From an uncultured Blautia sp. (GTDB lineage: Bacteria > Bacillota > Clostridia > Lachnospirales > Lachnospiraceae), in contig USDN01000007.1 in the NCBI GenBank assembly GCA_900553515.1, positions 4,038 through 68,037 of the forward strand: a DNA stretch of 64,000 nucleotides, read 5' to 3'. Made by a program: the position numbers and the translations under genes. Every line of letters begins with the position of its first letter. Position 1 is the stretch's first letter. The notes below the pieces were generated by a model. That model did no database searches, had not been told where the DNA came from, and saw only the letters and a program-made list of their open reading frames with translations. Positions 51,851-60,883 of this stretch are shown one piece after another.

Positions 51851-53032
51851 CTAAAGGCAAAAAATCTCTGCCACATTTTTCAGGCAATCCATATAATCAG
51901 CCTTTGAAATACTTTTTCCATAAATGACGGATACCCTTCCAATCTCTTTATTATCCTGACTGTAGATTATTTCACCGGCCTTCTGTCCTTTTTTTACAGG
52001 TGCTTCAACACTTTTCGGGAGTTTCAGATTTTTCCGGATATTTTCCAACCCACTGCCATCTGTACTGAGATAGCGAAACTGTTTTTCATAAACAAGAGAA
52101 ACTGTTTTTTCTTTTCCCTTCTTTACTGAAATCTCCGGAAGTTTTACAGGAGCATCATCTTTATACAGACAACATTTGGAAAACCCCTGATCCAAAAGAA
52201 CAGACGCATCCTTTATCCTGGATTTTGAATCCGGCGCTGCCATCACTACTGCGATCATTGTAATATCATTTTGCTGTGCCACAGCCGAAAGACAGAATTT
52301 TGCCTTACTGGTACTTCCCGTTTTAAGACCTACACACCCTTTATATGTCCGCAGAAGCCGATTGGTATTTGACAGACCGAATTCCTTTGTCCCCTGTCTG
52401 GTCGTATGTAAAATAGTGTCCATCCACACAGAAGAATATTTCAGTATCTGAGGATATTTGTTGATCAATTCCCGGCTCATAAGGGCGATATCATAAGCAG
52501 ACGTATAATGTCCATCTGAATCTGTAAGCCCACAGCAATCTTCAAAATGAGTATTATTCATCCCAAGCCCTGCCGCACGCTTATTCATCTCTTTTACAAA
52601 TTCCTGCTCATTTCCCGAAATATGTTCTGCCATGGCTACACTGGCATCATTTCCCGAAGCGATCACAATACATTTGATCATGGTCTCTACTGTCTGCTCT
52701 TCTCCCTCTTCCAGAAAAACCTGAGATCCTCCCATGGATTTTGCATAAGCACTCGTGATGACTTTATCCTCCATTTTCAGACTGCCGCTTTCCAGCTGGT
52801 CAAAAATAAGAAGCAGAGTCATAATTTTGGTCACACTGGCGGGACTTCTTCTTACATCTTTTTCTTTTTGAGAAATCACAGTTCCGGTCTCTGCTTCCAT
52901 CAGTACATATTCCGGTGCAGTGATCACAGGTTCTTCCTTTTCTGTCTCTGCATATACTGCTGCTGTCTGTAAAAAAACTGTGCCCAGCAAAAGAAACCAT
53001 ACACAAAAAAAGTTCCTCCATTTATAAGTCAT
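51851..53032 (-). CDS. D-alanyl-D-alanine carboxypeptidase (second copy)
   Basis: A 393-residue PBP5-type D,D-carboxypeptidase with a signal peptide (hydrophobic 8-25, then AVYAET). The catalytic motifs are PASVTK, SGNDAS and KTGSTS. The C-terminal beta domain has VKKGQKAGEI and ends with an amphipathic helix, as in membrane-bound PBP5. I use the ATG at 53030-53032, which has GGGAGG upstream. It differs clearly from the protein at 46333-47589, so the two are old paralogues, not a recent duplication. No terminator was identified behind it. Confidence 0.92.
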   Translation of the reverse strand: MTYKWRNFFCVWFLLLGTVFLQTAAVYAETEKEEPVITAPEYVLMEAETGTVISQKEKDVRRSPASVTKIMTLLLIFDQLESGSLKMEDKVITSAYAKSMGGSQVFLEEGEEQTVETMIKCIVIASGNDASVAMAEHISGNEQEFVKEMNKRAAGLGMNNTHFEDCCGLTDSDGHYTSAYDIALMSRELINKYPQILKYSSVWMDTILHTTRQGTKEFGLSNTNRLLRTYKGCVGLKTGSTSKAKFCLSAVAQQNDITMIAVVMAAPDSKSRIKDASVLLDQGFSKCCLYKDDAPVKLPEISVKKGKEKTVSLVYEKQFRYLSTDGSGLENIRKNLKLPKSVEAPVKKGQKAGEIIYSQDNKEIGRVSVIYGKSISKADYMDCLKNVAEIFCL

Positions 53033-53103
53033 AGATAGTCCTCCCATAGGGGTATTCTATTCTATTCTAAATGGAGAAACATAAAAATATGACAGTTTCT
53101 GTT

Positions 53104-54666
53104 TTACAATAAAGGGGCAAAAGCCCTTAAAAAACTCTGAAACCCTCGGATAACAATATTTCTGTTTTTGCAGAAATCAATACTGATCGGCTCACAATAA
53201 TGCATAGTTTCCAAAAAATCATCCAGAATATCCTGGATCACTTTATTCTTATAAATCCAGACACCATCTTCAAAATGAAGATACAGACTGCGATAATCCA
53301 GGTTTATCGTACCTACTACAGCAATCTCATCATCACAGACAAAAGACTTTGCGTGGAGAAATCCAGGCTGATATTCATAAATCTTTACCCCTGCTTCTAT
53401 CAGCTGTTCATAAAAAGACTGCGTAAGCAAAAATACCATTTTTTTATCCGGAACTCCGGGAGTCATGATCCTTACGTCCACCCCTCCCTTTGCCGCAAGA
53501 CAGAGAGCCGTCATCATTTCATTGTCAATAATCAGATAGGGGGTACAGATATATACATATTTTTTTGCACGGTTTATGATATTCAGGTAAATATTTTCAC
53601 CCAATACCTCTCCATCCAAAGGTGTATCACTAAAAGGCTGTATAAAGCCGCTGCCTGAAAATTCCTCCGGATGAAATGTATGAGGAAAATAACGTTCATA
53701 ATCGATAGGCTCTCTGATTCCGTTGATCACATTCCACATGTGAAGAAACATAATGGTCATATTCCAGACCGCCTCGCCCCTCAGCACAACAGCTGTATCC
53801 TTCCAGTGACCGAAGCGCTCTTTCTGGTTGATATATTCATCTGCCAGATTTATACCGCCTGTAAAGCCTGTTTTTCCATCGATCACGCAGATTTTACGAT
53901 GATCGCGGTTGTTCTGGATAATATTAAGTACCGGGCGGAAAGGATTGAACACTCTGCATCTGATTCCTTTTTCTTCCAAAAAACGATCATATTTATGAGG
54001 GAGCGTCGTAAGGCATCCAAATCCATCATAGATCAGCCTGACATCTACACCTTCCGCCGCCTTTTTTTCCAGAATATCCAGGATCGTGCGCCACATTACC
54101 CCGTCATTAATAATAAAATATTCAATATAGATATAATGCTCCGCCTGTTCCAGCTCACGGACCAGCACCGGAAACATGTCATCTCCCACCTGAAAATATT
54201 CTGCCTCGGTATGCTCATGAGCAGGAAAGGCAGAAAGGCGGCAGATATATTCTGACTGAACCGCTGCAGAAGGATCCTCTGCATCTATCTTCTCGTATAT
54301 TTCCGGATCCGCCTGGAGGTAAGGTAGGCTTTCCTTGCGTATCTTTTCATACTGTATCTGCATATAATCAGCAATACGTGACTGACCAAAAAGCATATAC
54401 AGCAAAAGTCCAAAAACAGGAAAAGCCATGATCAGCATGGTCCATCCCAGCTTATAGGAAGGATTTATCCTTTTGTTCAGGATCCAGAGCACAGCGATTA
54501 AACTGACCACTGTAATCGCCAGAGAAATATATTTGGAGTACTCCGCCAGTTTCCACACCAAAAGAAACAGCCATACCAGCTGCACAAGCATGGCAAGAAC
54601 CACATAGAAAATTCTGTTAAATAAAAGCTTCAGCGCTTTTTTCAAAAACATGATGATATAACTCAT
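53104..54666 (-). CDS. cls: Cardiolipin synthase
   Basis: Membrane phospholipase D-family enzyme that joins two phosphatidylglycerols. The 520-residue protein has two or three N-terminal hydrophobic segments (about 10-75) and the first HKD motif HRKICVIDG followed by FTGGINLADEYIN. The second HKD motif is HAKSFVCDD, with VVGTINLDYRSLYLHFE. Length is standard. GGAGAG precedes the ATG. It starts 18 bases after the rpsU hairpin, so it is probably expressed by read-through. Confidence 0.95.
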   Translation of the reverse strand: MSYIIMFLKKALKLLFNRIFYVVLAMLVQLVWLFLLVWKLAEYSKYISLAITVVSLIAVLWILNKRINPSYKLGWTMLIMAFPVFGLLLYMLFGQSRIADYMQIQYEKIRKESLPYLQADPEIYEKIDAEDPSAAVQSEYICRLSAFPAHEHTEAEYFQVGDDMFPVLVRELEQAEHYIYIEYFIINDGVMWRTILDILEKKAAEGVDVRLIYDGFGCLTTLPHKYDRFLEEKGIRCRVFNPFRPVLNIIQNNRDHRKICVIDGKTGFTGGINLADEYINQKERFGHWKDTAVVLRGEAVWNMTIMFLHMWNVINGIREPIDYERYFPHTFHPEEFSGSGFIQPFSDTPLDGEVLGENIYLNIINRAKKYVYICTPYLIIDNEMMTALCLAAKGGVDVRIMTPGVPDKKMVFLLTQSFYEQLIEAGVKIYEYQPGFLHAKSFVCDDEIAVVGTINLDYRSLYLHFEDGVWIYKNKVIQDILDDFLETMHYCEPISIDFCKNRNIVIRGFQSFLRAFAPLL

Positions 54667-54683
54667 TCCAGCTCTCCAGATTT

Positions 54684-54717
54684 AAAAATCCCTGACAACT
54701 AAATGCCAGGGATTTTT
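54684..54717. terminator. Terminator hairpin between rpsU and cls
   Basis: AAAAATCCCTG (54684-54694) pairs with CAGGGATTTTT (54707-54717), extended by CA/TG inside. The T-run in the minus direction is clear. It separates rpsU from cls. Confidence 0.85.
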
Positions 54718-54725
54718 GCGCACAA

Positions 54726-54902
54726 TTAATTATATTTACGTTTTCTTGCGGCTTCAGATTTTTTCTTACGACGAACGCTTGGTTTCTCGTAATGCTCTCT
54801 TTTGCGGATTTCCTGCTGGATACCTGCTTTTGCACAGCTTCTCTTGAATCTGCGAAGAGCGCTATCTAAAGTCTCGTTCTCTTTTACGATAACGTTTGAC
54901 AT
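54726..54902 (-). CDS. rpsU: 30S ribosomal protein S21
   Basis: Basic ribosomal protein of 58 residues: [41 protein letters not shown], then a Lys/Arg-rich tail. The ATG at 54900-54902 has a G-rich leader (GGAGGGAGG further upstream, GTGAG nearer). The leader contains a stable stem-loop next to the GGAGG. It has its own promoter. Confidence 0.96.
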   Translation of the reverse strand: MSNVIVKENETLDSALRRFKRSCAKAGIQQEIRKREHYEKPSVRRKKKSEAARKRKYN

Positions 54903-54924
54903 AGACTCACACCTAACCTCCCTC

Positions 54925-54953
54925 CAGTTGTAGATTGTGCTAAAATACAACTG
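54925..54953 (-). promoter_or_regulatory. Stem-loop in the rpsU leader
   Basis: CAGTTGTA (minus strand, 54946-54953) pairs perfectly with TACAACTG (54925-54932) around a 13-base loop, directly before GGAGGGAGG. It could mask or present the ribosome site; its function is inferred only from position. Confidence 0.5.
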
Positions 54954-54980
54954 TCTGGGTATTTTTCTTGCACGAGTTAT

Positions 54981-55010
54981 ATTATATATCATAGGCTCGA
55001 CTTTCGTCAA
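54981..55010 (-). promoter_or_regulatory. Promoter of rpsU
   Basis: TTGACG (55005-55010) and TATAAT (54981-54986) on the minus strand are 18 bases apart. Confidence 0.75.
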
Positions 55011-55051
55011 CAGCTTTTGGTTAATTTTGCAAAATATTTTTTAACTTTTCT

Positions 55052-57691
55052 TTATGCCAGCTGCTGCTCCAGGATTCCTGCTGCTGCGTCAATAGCTTCC
55101 TGAGCCTTTTCCGGATTCTTACCACCGGCCTGAGCCATATTTGGACGGCCGCCGCCGCCTCCTCCTGCGATAGCTGCCACTGCCTTGATCAGATTTCCCG
55201 CATGAGCTCCGGCTTTCTGTGCTCCATCTGTAGCCATGGCAAGAAGATTTACTTTGCCGGCGTTTACAGCTGCAAGAAGCACAACACCTTCTCCAAGCTT
55301 TTCTTTCAGCTGGTCGCCCAGATCGCGGAGTCCGTTCATATCAACACCTTCTACTTTTGCAGCAAGAAGTTTCACACCTTTTACTTCCACAACCTGATCC
55401 ATAACATCGCCAAGAGATCCCTGTGCCAGTTTGCTCTTCAGAGAATCATTCTCACTGTGAAGAGCCTTTACCTCAGCCTGAAGATGTGTAATCTTTTCGG
55501 TCACTTCAGACGGCTGGGTCTTCAAAGCCTTAGCAGCTTCCTTCAGCATATTTTCCTGATGTTTATAATATTCTACTACTGCATTTCCGGTAAGTGCCTC
55601 AATACGGCGGACACCTGCTGCAATACCGGATTCAGAAACGATCTTAAAGAGCATGATAGAAGATGTATTTTTTACATGGGTACCTCCGCAAAGTTCTTTA
55701 GAGAAATCTCCCATAGATACCACACGTACCTTCTGATCGTATTTTTCACCAAAAAGAGCCATCGCTCCGGATTTTTTCGCTTCCTCAATATCCATCACTG
55801 CTGTTTCTACCGGAAGTGCAGCCTGGATCTCCTGATTTACAAGAGCCTCTGTTTTTTCCAGTTCTTCCTCTGTCATTGCCTGGAAATGAGCAAAGTCAAA
55901 TCTTAATCTGTCCGGTGTTACCAGAGAACCTTTCTGCTCTACATGAGAACCAAGAACTGTCTTTAATGCCTTCTGGAGCAGATGGGTAGCACTGTGGTTC
56001 TTCTCTGTGTCACGACGCTTGCTTTCTGCAACCTTCAGAGAAACTGTTTCTCCCTGAGAGATCATACCGGATTCCATATATCCTACATGACCGAATTTAC
56101 CGCCGCGGAGTTTAATGGTATCCTCCACTACAAATTTGCCGTTGGCAGTTTCAATTACACCGGTGTCGCCTTCCTGACCGCCCATGGTAGCATAGAAAGG
56201 TGTTTCTTTTACAAAAACAGTACCCTTCTGTCCTTCTACCAGAGAAGAAACCAGCTCGCTTTCTCCTGCAAGAACGGTTACCTCTGATTCATAAGAAAGA
56301 TAATCATAGCCTGTAAACTCTGTTGTTACAGAAGGATCGATCTCATCATAAACAGTGGCGTCTGCTCCCATATAGTTGGTCACTTCACGGGCAGTACGTG
56401 CTTTTACTCTCTGCTCTTCCATGGCAGCCTGGAAGCCTTCCTCATCAATTCCGTAACCCTTTTCCTCAAGGATCTCTTTTGTCAGATCCAGAGGGAATCC
56501 ATAAGTATCATAAAGCTTAAATGCATTTTCTCCGGAAAGTGTTTTTTCGTCTTTTGCCTTCATCTCCTCTTCCATATCAGAAAGGATACGGAGACCCTGG
56601 TCAATGGTCTTGTTAAACTGATTTTCTTCATTGGTAAGTACCTTGAAGATAAACTCCTTTTTCTCCTCAAGCTCTGGATATCCGTCTTTGGAGCCTTTGA
56701 TCACTTCTGCACTTAATTTCGCAAGGAAAGTTCCTTCAATTCCCAGAAGACGTCCGTGACGGGCTGCACGGCGGATCAGACGGCGCAGCACATAACCGCG
56801 GCCTTCGTTTGTCGGCATGATACCATCAGAGATCATAAATGTAGCAGAACGGATATGATCTGTGATCAGACGGATAGAAACATCATCCTGATATTCTTTT
56901 CCGTATTCTTTATCTGCCACCTGACATACAAGATTACGAAGAGAACAGATAGTATCCACATCAAAAATAGAATCCACATCCTGAACAACTACAGCCAGAC
57001 GCTCCAGACCCATACCAGTATCGATATTCTTGTTCTGAAGTGTTTCATAATTGCCGTTTCCGTCATTTTCAAACTGTGTGAATACGTTATTCCATACTTC
57101 CATATAACGGTCGCATTCACATCCTACCGTACAGTCTGGTTTACCGCAGCCATATTTTTCACCGCGGTCGTAATAGATCTCAGAGCATGGACCACATGGT
57201 CCTGCGCCGTGCTCCCAGAAATTGTCTTCCTTGCCAAAACGGAAAATACGCTCTGCCGGAATACCGATTTCTTTATTCCAGATATCAAAAGCCTCATCAT
57301 CCTCCAGATATACAGAAGGATACAGGCGTTCCGGATCCAGTCCTACAACCTCTGTCAGAAACTCCCAGGACCAGGCAATAGCTTCATGCTTGAAATAATC
57401 TCCAAAAGAAAAGTTTCCAAGCATCTCAAAGAATGTACCATGGCGGGCTGTTTTTCCTACATTTTCAATATCGCCGGTACGAATACATTTCTGGCAGGTT
57501 GCCACTCTTGTCCTTGGCGGGATCTCTGCCCCTGTAAAGTAAGGCTTCAGAGGAGCCATACCTGCATTGATCAGCAGAAGACTCTTGTCTCCCTGTGGCA
57601 CAAGGGAAAAGCTTTTCATAACAAGATGTCCCTTGCTCTCCATAAAATCCAGGAACATCTGACGAAGTTCGTTTACTCCGTATTTTTTCAT
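55052..57691 (-). CDS. alaS: Alanine--tRNA ligase
   Basis: Class II synthetase of 879 residues, normal length. It has the N-terminal KYGVNELRQMFLDFMESKGH, the catalytic-core blocks RVATCQKCIRTGDIENVG and the tRNA-recognition region. The editing domain carries HSATHLLQKAL and CGGTHVKNT (the H-x3-H and C-x3-H zinc ligands), and the C-terminal C-Ala domain has the GGGGGGRPNMAQAGG glycine run. The ATG at 57689-57691 is chosen for its GAGGAGG site. It starts 14 bases after tyrS ends, so it is probably cotranscribed with tyrS behind the T-box. Confidence 0.98.
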   Translation of the reverse strand: MKKYGVNELRQMFLDFMESKGHLVMKSFSLVPQGDKSLLLINAGMAPLKPYFTGAEIPPRTRVATCQKCIRTGDIENVGKTARHGTFFEMLGNFSFGDYFKHEAIAWSWEFLTEVVGLDPERLYPSVYLEDDEAFDIWNKEIGIPAERIFRFGKEDNFWEHGAGPCGPCSEIYYDRGEKYGCGKPDCTVGCECDRYMEVWNNVFTQFENDGNGNYETLQNKNIDTGMGLERLAVVVQDVDSIFDVDTICSLRNLVCQVADKEYGKEYQDDVSIRLITDHIRSATFMISDGIMPTNEGRGYVLRRLIRRAARHGRLLGIEGTFLAKLSAEVIKGSKDGYPELEEKKEFIFKVLTNEENQFNKTIDQGLRILSDMEEEMKAKDEKTLSGENAFKLYDTYGFPLDLTKEILEEKGYGIDEEGFQAAMEEQRVKARTAREVTNYMGADATVYDEIDPSVTTEFTGYDYLSYESEVTVLAGESELVSSLVEGQKGTVFVKETPFYATMGGQEGDTGVIETANGKFVVEDTIKLRGGKFGHVGYMESGMISQGETVSLKVAESKRRDTEKNHSATHLLQKALKTVLGSHVEQKGSLVTPDRLRFDFAHFQAMTEEELEKTEALVNQEIQAALPVETAVMDIEEAKKSGAMALFGEKYDQKVRVVSMGDFSKELCGGTHVKNTSSIMLFKIVSESGIAAGVRRIEALTGNAVVEYYKHQENMLKEAAKALKTQPSEVTEKITHLQAEVKALHSENDSLKSKLAQGSLGDVMDQVVEVKGVKLLAAKVEGVDMNGLRDLGDQLKEKLGEGVVLLAAVNAGKVNLLAMATDGAQKAGAHAGNLIKAVAAIAGGGGGGRPNMAQAGGKNPEKAQEAIDAAAGILEQQLA

Positions 57692-57705
57692 GATTGTTTC
57701 CTCCT

Positions 57706-58932
57706 CTATTTCACACACACCTTGTGGAATTTCTTTTTACCGCGTTTCAGCACCATGCCTTCTTCGCTGAAATCCTCTTTTTTCACTGTGTGTTTGATAT
57801 CTGTGATCTTTTCACCGTCAATGGACACTCCACCCTGTTCAATGGCACGACGGCCCTCGGAACGGGTTGGTACAAGACCGGTTTTTACCAGCATGGTGAT
57901 AAGGTCAATGCTTCCCTCCTGGAAATCCTCATCAGTCAGCTCTGTAGACGGCATATTCTCTGTATTGGCTCCGCCTGCAAAAAGCGCTCTGGCGCCTTCC
58001 TGTGCTTTCTTTGCCTCTTCCTCACCGTGTACCAGATTGGTCAGTTCATAAGCCAGTACTTCTTTGGCTTTGTTCAGCTGGCTGCCTTCCCATTTCGCCA
58101 TCTCATCGATTTCTTCCAGCGGCAGGAAAGTAAGAAGACGCATACATTTGATCACATCTGCATCATCTACATTTCTCCAGTACTGGTAAAAATCAAACGG
58201 AGAAGTTTTGTTCGGATCAAGCCACACGGCTCCAGACTGTGTCTTGCCCATTTTCTTTCCTTCAGAATTAAGAAGGAGTGTGATTGTCATGGCATGTGCA
58301 TCCTTGCCAAGCTTTCTGCGGATCAGCTCTGTACCGCCCAGCATGTTGCTCCACTGGTCATCTCCGCCGAACTGCATGTTGCAGCCGTATTTCTGGAACA
58401 GCATATAGAAGTCATAGCTCTGCATGATCATGTAGTTAAACTCTAAGAAGCTCAGTCCCTTTTCCATACGCTGCTTGTAGCACTCTGCCCTCAGCATGTT
58501 ATTTACAGAAAAGCATGCGCCTACCTCGCGAAGCAGCTCCACATAATTCAGCTTCAGCAGCCAATCTGCATTGTTTACCATCAGAGCCTTGTCATCACTG
58601 AAATCAATAAATTTGCTCATCTGTACCTTAAAGCAGTCGCAGTTGTGCTGAATCATTTCCGGAGTCATCATCTGACGCATATCGGTACGTCCGGAAGGAT
58701 CTCCAATCATTCCAGTTCCGCCGCCAATCAGAGCGATCGGCTTATTTCCTGCCATCTGCAGACGCTTCATCAGACAAAGAGCCATGAAATGACCAACATG
58801 CAGGCTGTCTGCTGTCGGATCAAAGCCGATATAGAAGGTTGCCTTTCCCTCATTTACCATTTTTTTGATTTCTTCTTCATTTGTAACCTGGGCAATCAGA
58901 CCACGGGCTACCAGCTCGTCATAACAATTCAT
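57706..58932 (-). CDS. tyrS: Tyrosine--tRNA ligase
   Basis: Class I synthetase of 408 residues. The HIGH-type signature is [10 protein letters not shown] in the block [13 protein letters not shown], and the KMSKS-type signature is KMGKT. A C-terminal S4 RNA-binding domain ([17 protein letters not shown]) ends the protein. GAGAGG precedes the ATG. It lies behind a tyrosine-type T-box leader and a perfect promoter, and alaS follows closely. Confidence 0.97.
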   Translation of the reverse strand: MNCYDELVARGLIAQVTNEEEIKKMVNEGKATFYIGFDPTADSLHVGHFMALCLMKRLQMAGNKPIALIGGGTGMIGDPSGRTDMRQMMTPEMIQHNCDCFKVQMSKFIDFSDDKALMVNNADWLLKLNYVELLREVGACFSVNNMLRAECYKQRMEKGLSFLEFNYMIMQSYDFYMLFQKYGCNMQFGGDDQWSNMLGGTELIRRKLGKDAHAMTITLLLNSEGKKMGKTQSGAVWLDPNKTSPFDFYQYWRNVDDADVIKCMRLLTFLPLEEIDEMAKWEGSQLNKAKEVLAYELTNLVHGEEEAKKAQEGARALFAGGANTENMPSTELTDEDFQEGSIDLITMLVKTGLVPTRSEGRRAIEQGGVSIDGEKITDIKHTVKKEDFSEEGMVLKRGKKKFHKVCVK

Positions 58933-59029
58933 GTTTGTTTCCTCTCTTTCATTTCGTATCTATATTGTTCTTGCGGGATCAGGGTCTTCTTAATGGTGAA
59001 ACAAGTAGGACGTAATTTCCTATGAACTG

Positions 59030-59070
59030 AAAAAGTCCCCGTCCCTTTGCTGTTTCAAAAGGACGAGGAC
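59030..59070 (-). terminator. T-box regulated terminator before tyrS
   Basis: GTCCTCGTCC (59061-59070) pairs with GGACGGGGAC (59035-59044) with one G-T pair on the minus strand; TTTTT follows at 59030-59034. It is the terminator half of the T-box switch. Confidence 0.88.
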
Positions 59071-59411
59071 ACTGTTCCCCGTGTTACCACCTTTATTCGC
59101 AGACGGTTTTCACCGACTGCCTCATGGAGCACTCCATCAGAAAACCGCCAGCCTCTGCAGCTTCTGAAATGAGCTCTGCTGACCGCTTCCTCGCGGATAT
59201 GTTCCGGCACAATAACGGATGCCTCTGACCGTCACAGCCTACTGATTGGCAAAATCTCTGCAGTCCTGCCTCTGTTCGGTGTGAAGCTCCAGGATGTATT
59301 CACAAGCTGTCCTCCACGCGCCTCTCATCTTCCGGCTGCTTTCTGTGTGGGGTCTCAGACTGCTACTTCTTCCCTTCATCGCCTGATAGCATATAAATAG
59401 ATCTGCTGTTA
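59030..59411 (-). promoter_or_regulatory. Tyrosine T-box leader (riboswitch)
   Basis: This 524-base gene-free stretch is a T-box leader for tyrS. The T-box core AAGGTGGTAACACGG lies at 59079-59093 (minus strand); its TGGT (59086-59089) would pair with an ACCA tRNA end, as in tRNA-Tyr with discriminator A. A TAC tyrosine codon in GAATACATCC at 59296-59298 is the likely specifier. Uncharged tRNA-Tyr would favour the antiterminator over the hairpin at 59030-59070. Confidence 0.92.
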
Positions 59412-59417
59412 CGGGAA

Positions 59418-59446
59418 ATTATAGCGGCGGGAGGAGGAAATGTCAA
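59418..59446 (-). promoter_or_regulatory. Perfect sigma-A promoter of tyrS-alaS
   Basis: TTGACA (59441-59446) and TATAAT (59418-59423) with exactly 17 bases between. It starts 10 bases after the SGNH gene stop. Confidence 0.92.
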
Positions 59447-59456
59447 GGGTTTTCCC

Positions 59457-60083
59457 TCACTCAAATTCCGCCCGCACCATCTCACACAGTTTTTCAGCCA
59501 GAGCCCGGTGAGAAGCCGCATCCATATGAAGCTGATCAGAGCCTGGTGAGGCAACGGAGGCCGCATCCAGATACAGGCAGCCCTGGCGCTCTGCCACTGC
59601 CCGAAAGCAGGGGGCCAGCTGAGAAGCCAGCTCCACAGATGTCTGATCAAAGCTCTCAAAGGGACAATTTTCCAGATCTTCTCCAATTAAAATCGGCGAT
59701 ACCAGAAGAATTTTCGGCGCCTTCCCGCCCCGGTAATCGTATTCCTTGATCATGCGGCAGAGATACTCTGCCCCTTTGGCAACCAGCTCCGGAGACAGAT
59801 GAAAGTTCAGCTTACAGTCATTGGTTCCCAGGCTTACAATCACCAAATCCAGCGGCATATGGCTTTGAAGGGCAATTGGAAGCGCCATTTTTCCACAGCG
59901 GTTTGGCTCAAAGGGATCGTCGTGAACCGTTGTGCGTCCTCCCATGCCTTCTTCTATCACATAATATTGTTCTCCCAACAGTTCCTGCAAAACGCCGGTC
60001 CATCGGACATTTCTTCTGTGACGTCCGCCTGCCGGGTTGGAACCAAAGGTATTCGAATCTCCAAAACATAAAATAGAAATCAT
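59457..60083 (-). CDS. SGNH/GDSL-family hydrolase
   Basis: A 208-residue serine hydrolase of the SGNH fold, probably an esterase or lipase-like enzyme; the substrate is unknown. Blocks: FGDSNTFG with nucleophile Ser10, the EGMGGRTT glycine block, LGTNDCK (Asn of block III), and SDQLHMD with the Asp-x2-His pair near the C-terminus. There is no signal peptide, so it acts inside the cell. It follows yedF by 18 bases; GGGGAGG precedes the ATG. The sequence looks richer in GC than the genes on its left. Confidence 0.9.
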   Translation of the reverse strand: MISILCFGDSNTFGSNPAGGRHRRNVRWTGVLQELLGEQYYVIEEGMGGRTTVHDDPFEPNRCGKMALPIALQSHMPLDLVIVSLGTNDCKLNFHLSPELVAKGAEYLCRMIKEYDYRGGKAPKILLVSPILIGEDLENCPFESFDQTSVELASQLAPCFRAVAERQGCLYLDAASVASPGSDQLHMDAASHRALAEKLCEMVRAEFE

Positions 60084-60101
60084 CTGACTGCCCTCCCCTT
60101 C

Positions 60102-60782
60102 TTATGGTTTAAGAATCTTTTCTGCCTTTGCCATCAGCTCCACAATGGTGTACATATTCGTTACTTCGCCCACCTTCAGAAGATCTTTTCTGTCATAAAA
60201 ATCAAGACAGGTTCCGCAGGAGTAAAGCTTTACGCCCTGCTCTTCCATTGCCTTTAAATCTTCCAGAGATTCCGAGCCTTCTGTTGTCAGCATTACGCCT
60301 CCATTGTAGAAAAGAATGGTCTCAGGAAGGGTATCCATCTGACTGAGGGCATACAGAAATCCCTTCATTAAAATCTTCCCCAGTGCCGGATCCCCTTCTC
60401 CCATCGTATCCGATGCGACAGCCACCAGATAGGATTTTTCTGCCGGACTGCCCCCAATTCCACAGGAGATTCCGTGAAACGGATCTGCAGTGCCGGCCTG
60501 AGAAACACCAGTATCTCCAGCCAGTACCCCTGTCGTTTCACGACCGCCTCCAGCTTCTCCTGCTGTAATTTCCACTACAAAATGCTTTGCCTCCAACTGT
60601 CTGTCTACAGAGCTGCACTGCATATTAGATGCCAGCTTTCGCAGATTCTGAACCGCAATATCATTGTCTACATGAACCTCAATCACGTCTCCTGGCATGG
60701 CTTTGTCCAAAGCCTTTTTCGCTTTTACAACCGGCACAGGGCACTTATCCCCCAGACTGTCTACCTCATATTTTTCACTCAT
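60102..60782 (-). CDS. yedF: Sulfurtransferase-like protein YedF (SirA-like plus DsrE-like)
   Basis: A 226-residue two-domain protein. The TusA/SirA-like domain (1-75) has the CPVP motif with Cys14, the persulfide or selenide-carrying site of this family. The DsrE/F-like domain (about 110-226) has YLVAVASDTMGEGDP, ILFYNGGVMLTTEGS and an SCGTCLDFY cysteine pair. This architecture is what is annotated as selenium metabolism protein YedF. The ATG at 60780-60782 has AAGAGG upstream. It lies between thiD (98 bases gap) and the SGNH gene. No selD or selA is in the window, so its role here is open. Confidence 0.88.
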   Translation of the reverse strand: MSEKYEVDSLGDKCPVPVVKAKKALDKAMPGDVIEVHVDNDIAVQNLRKLASNMQCSSVDRQLEAKHFVVEITAGEAGGGRETTGVLAGDTGVSQAGTADPFHGISCGIGGSPAEKSYLVAVASDTMGEGDPALGKILMKGFLYALSQMDTLPETILFYNGGVMLTTEGSESLEDLKAMEEQGVKLYSCGTCLDFYDRKDLLKVGEVTNMYTIVELMAKAEKILKP

Positions 60783-60883
60783 ATCAAGACCTCTTCTTTC
60801 TGCGGATTCCATCCCGTCAGGCATTTAGAGTTTTGCTCCGCATTTCTGCTCTTTTTCCACTGGATTCCGCTTTTCCAATCTGT

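Noticed and set aside
46333..53032. The two D,D-carboxypeptidase genes as a recent tandem duplication
   Set aside because: Apart from active-site motifs the proteins differ throughout and lie 4 kb apart with other genes between.
53040..53085. A TCATATT-like sigma-E promoter before the second D,D-carboxypeptidase
   Set aside because: A CATTTAGA stretch follows at 12 rather than 14 bases and fits poorly; the tandem TAGAA units nearby look like chance.
56756..58051. A 431-codon plus-strand open frame opposite alaS and tyrS
   Set aside because: It spans two essential conserved genes and their junction; composition is that of a shadow frame.
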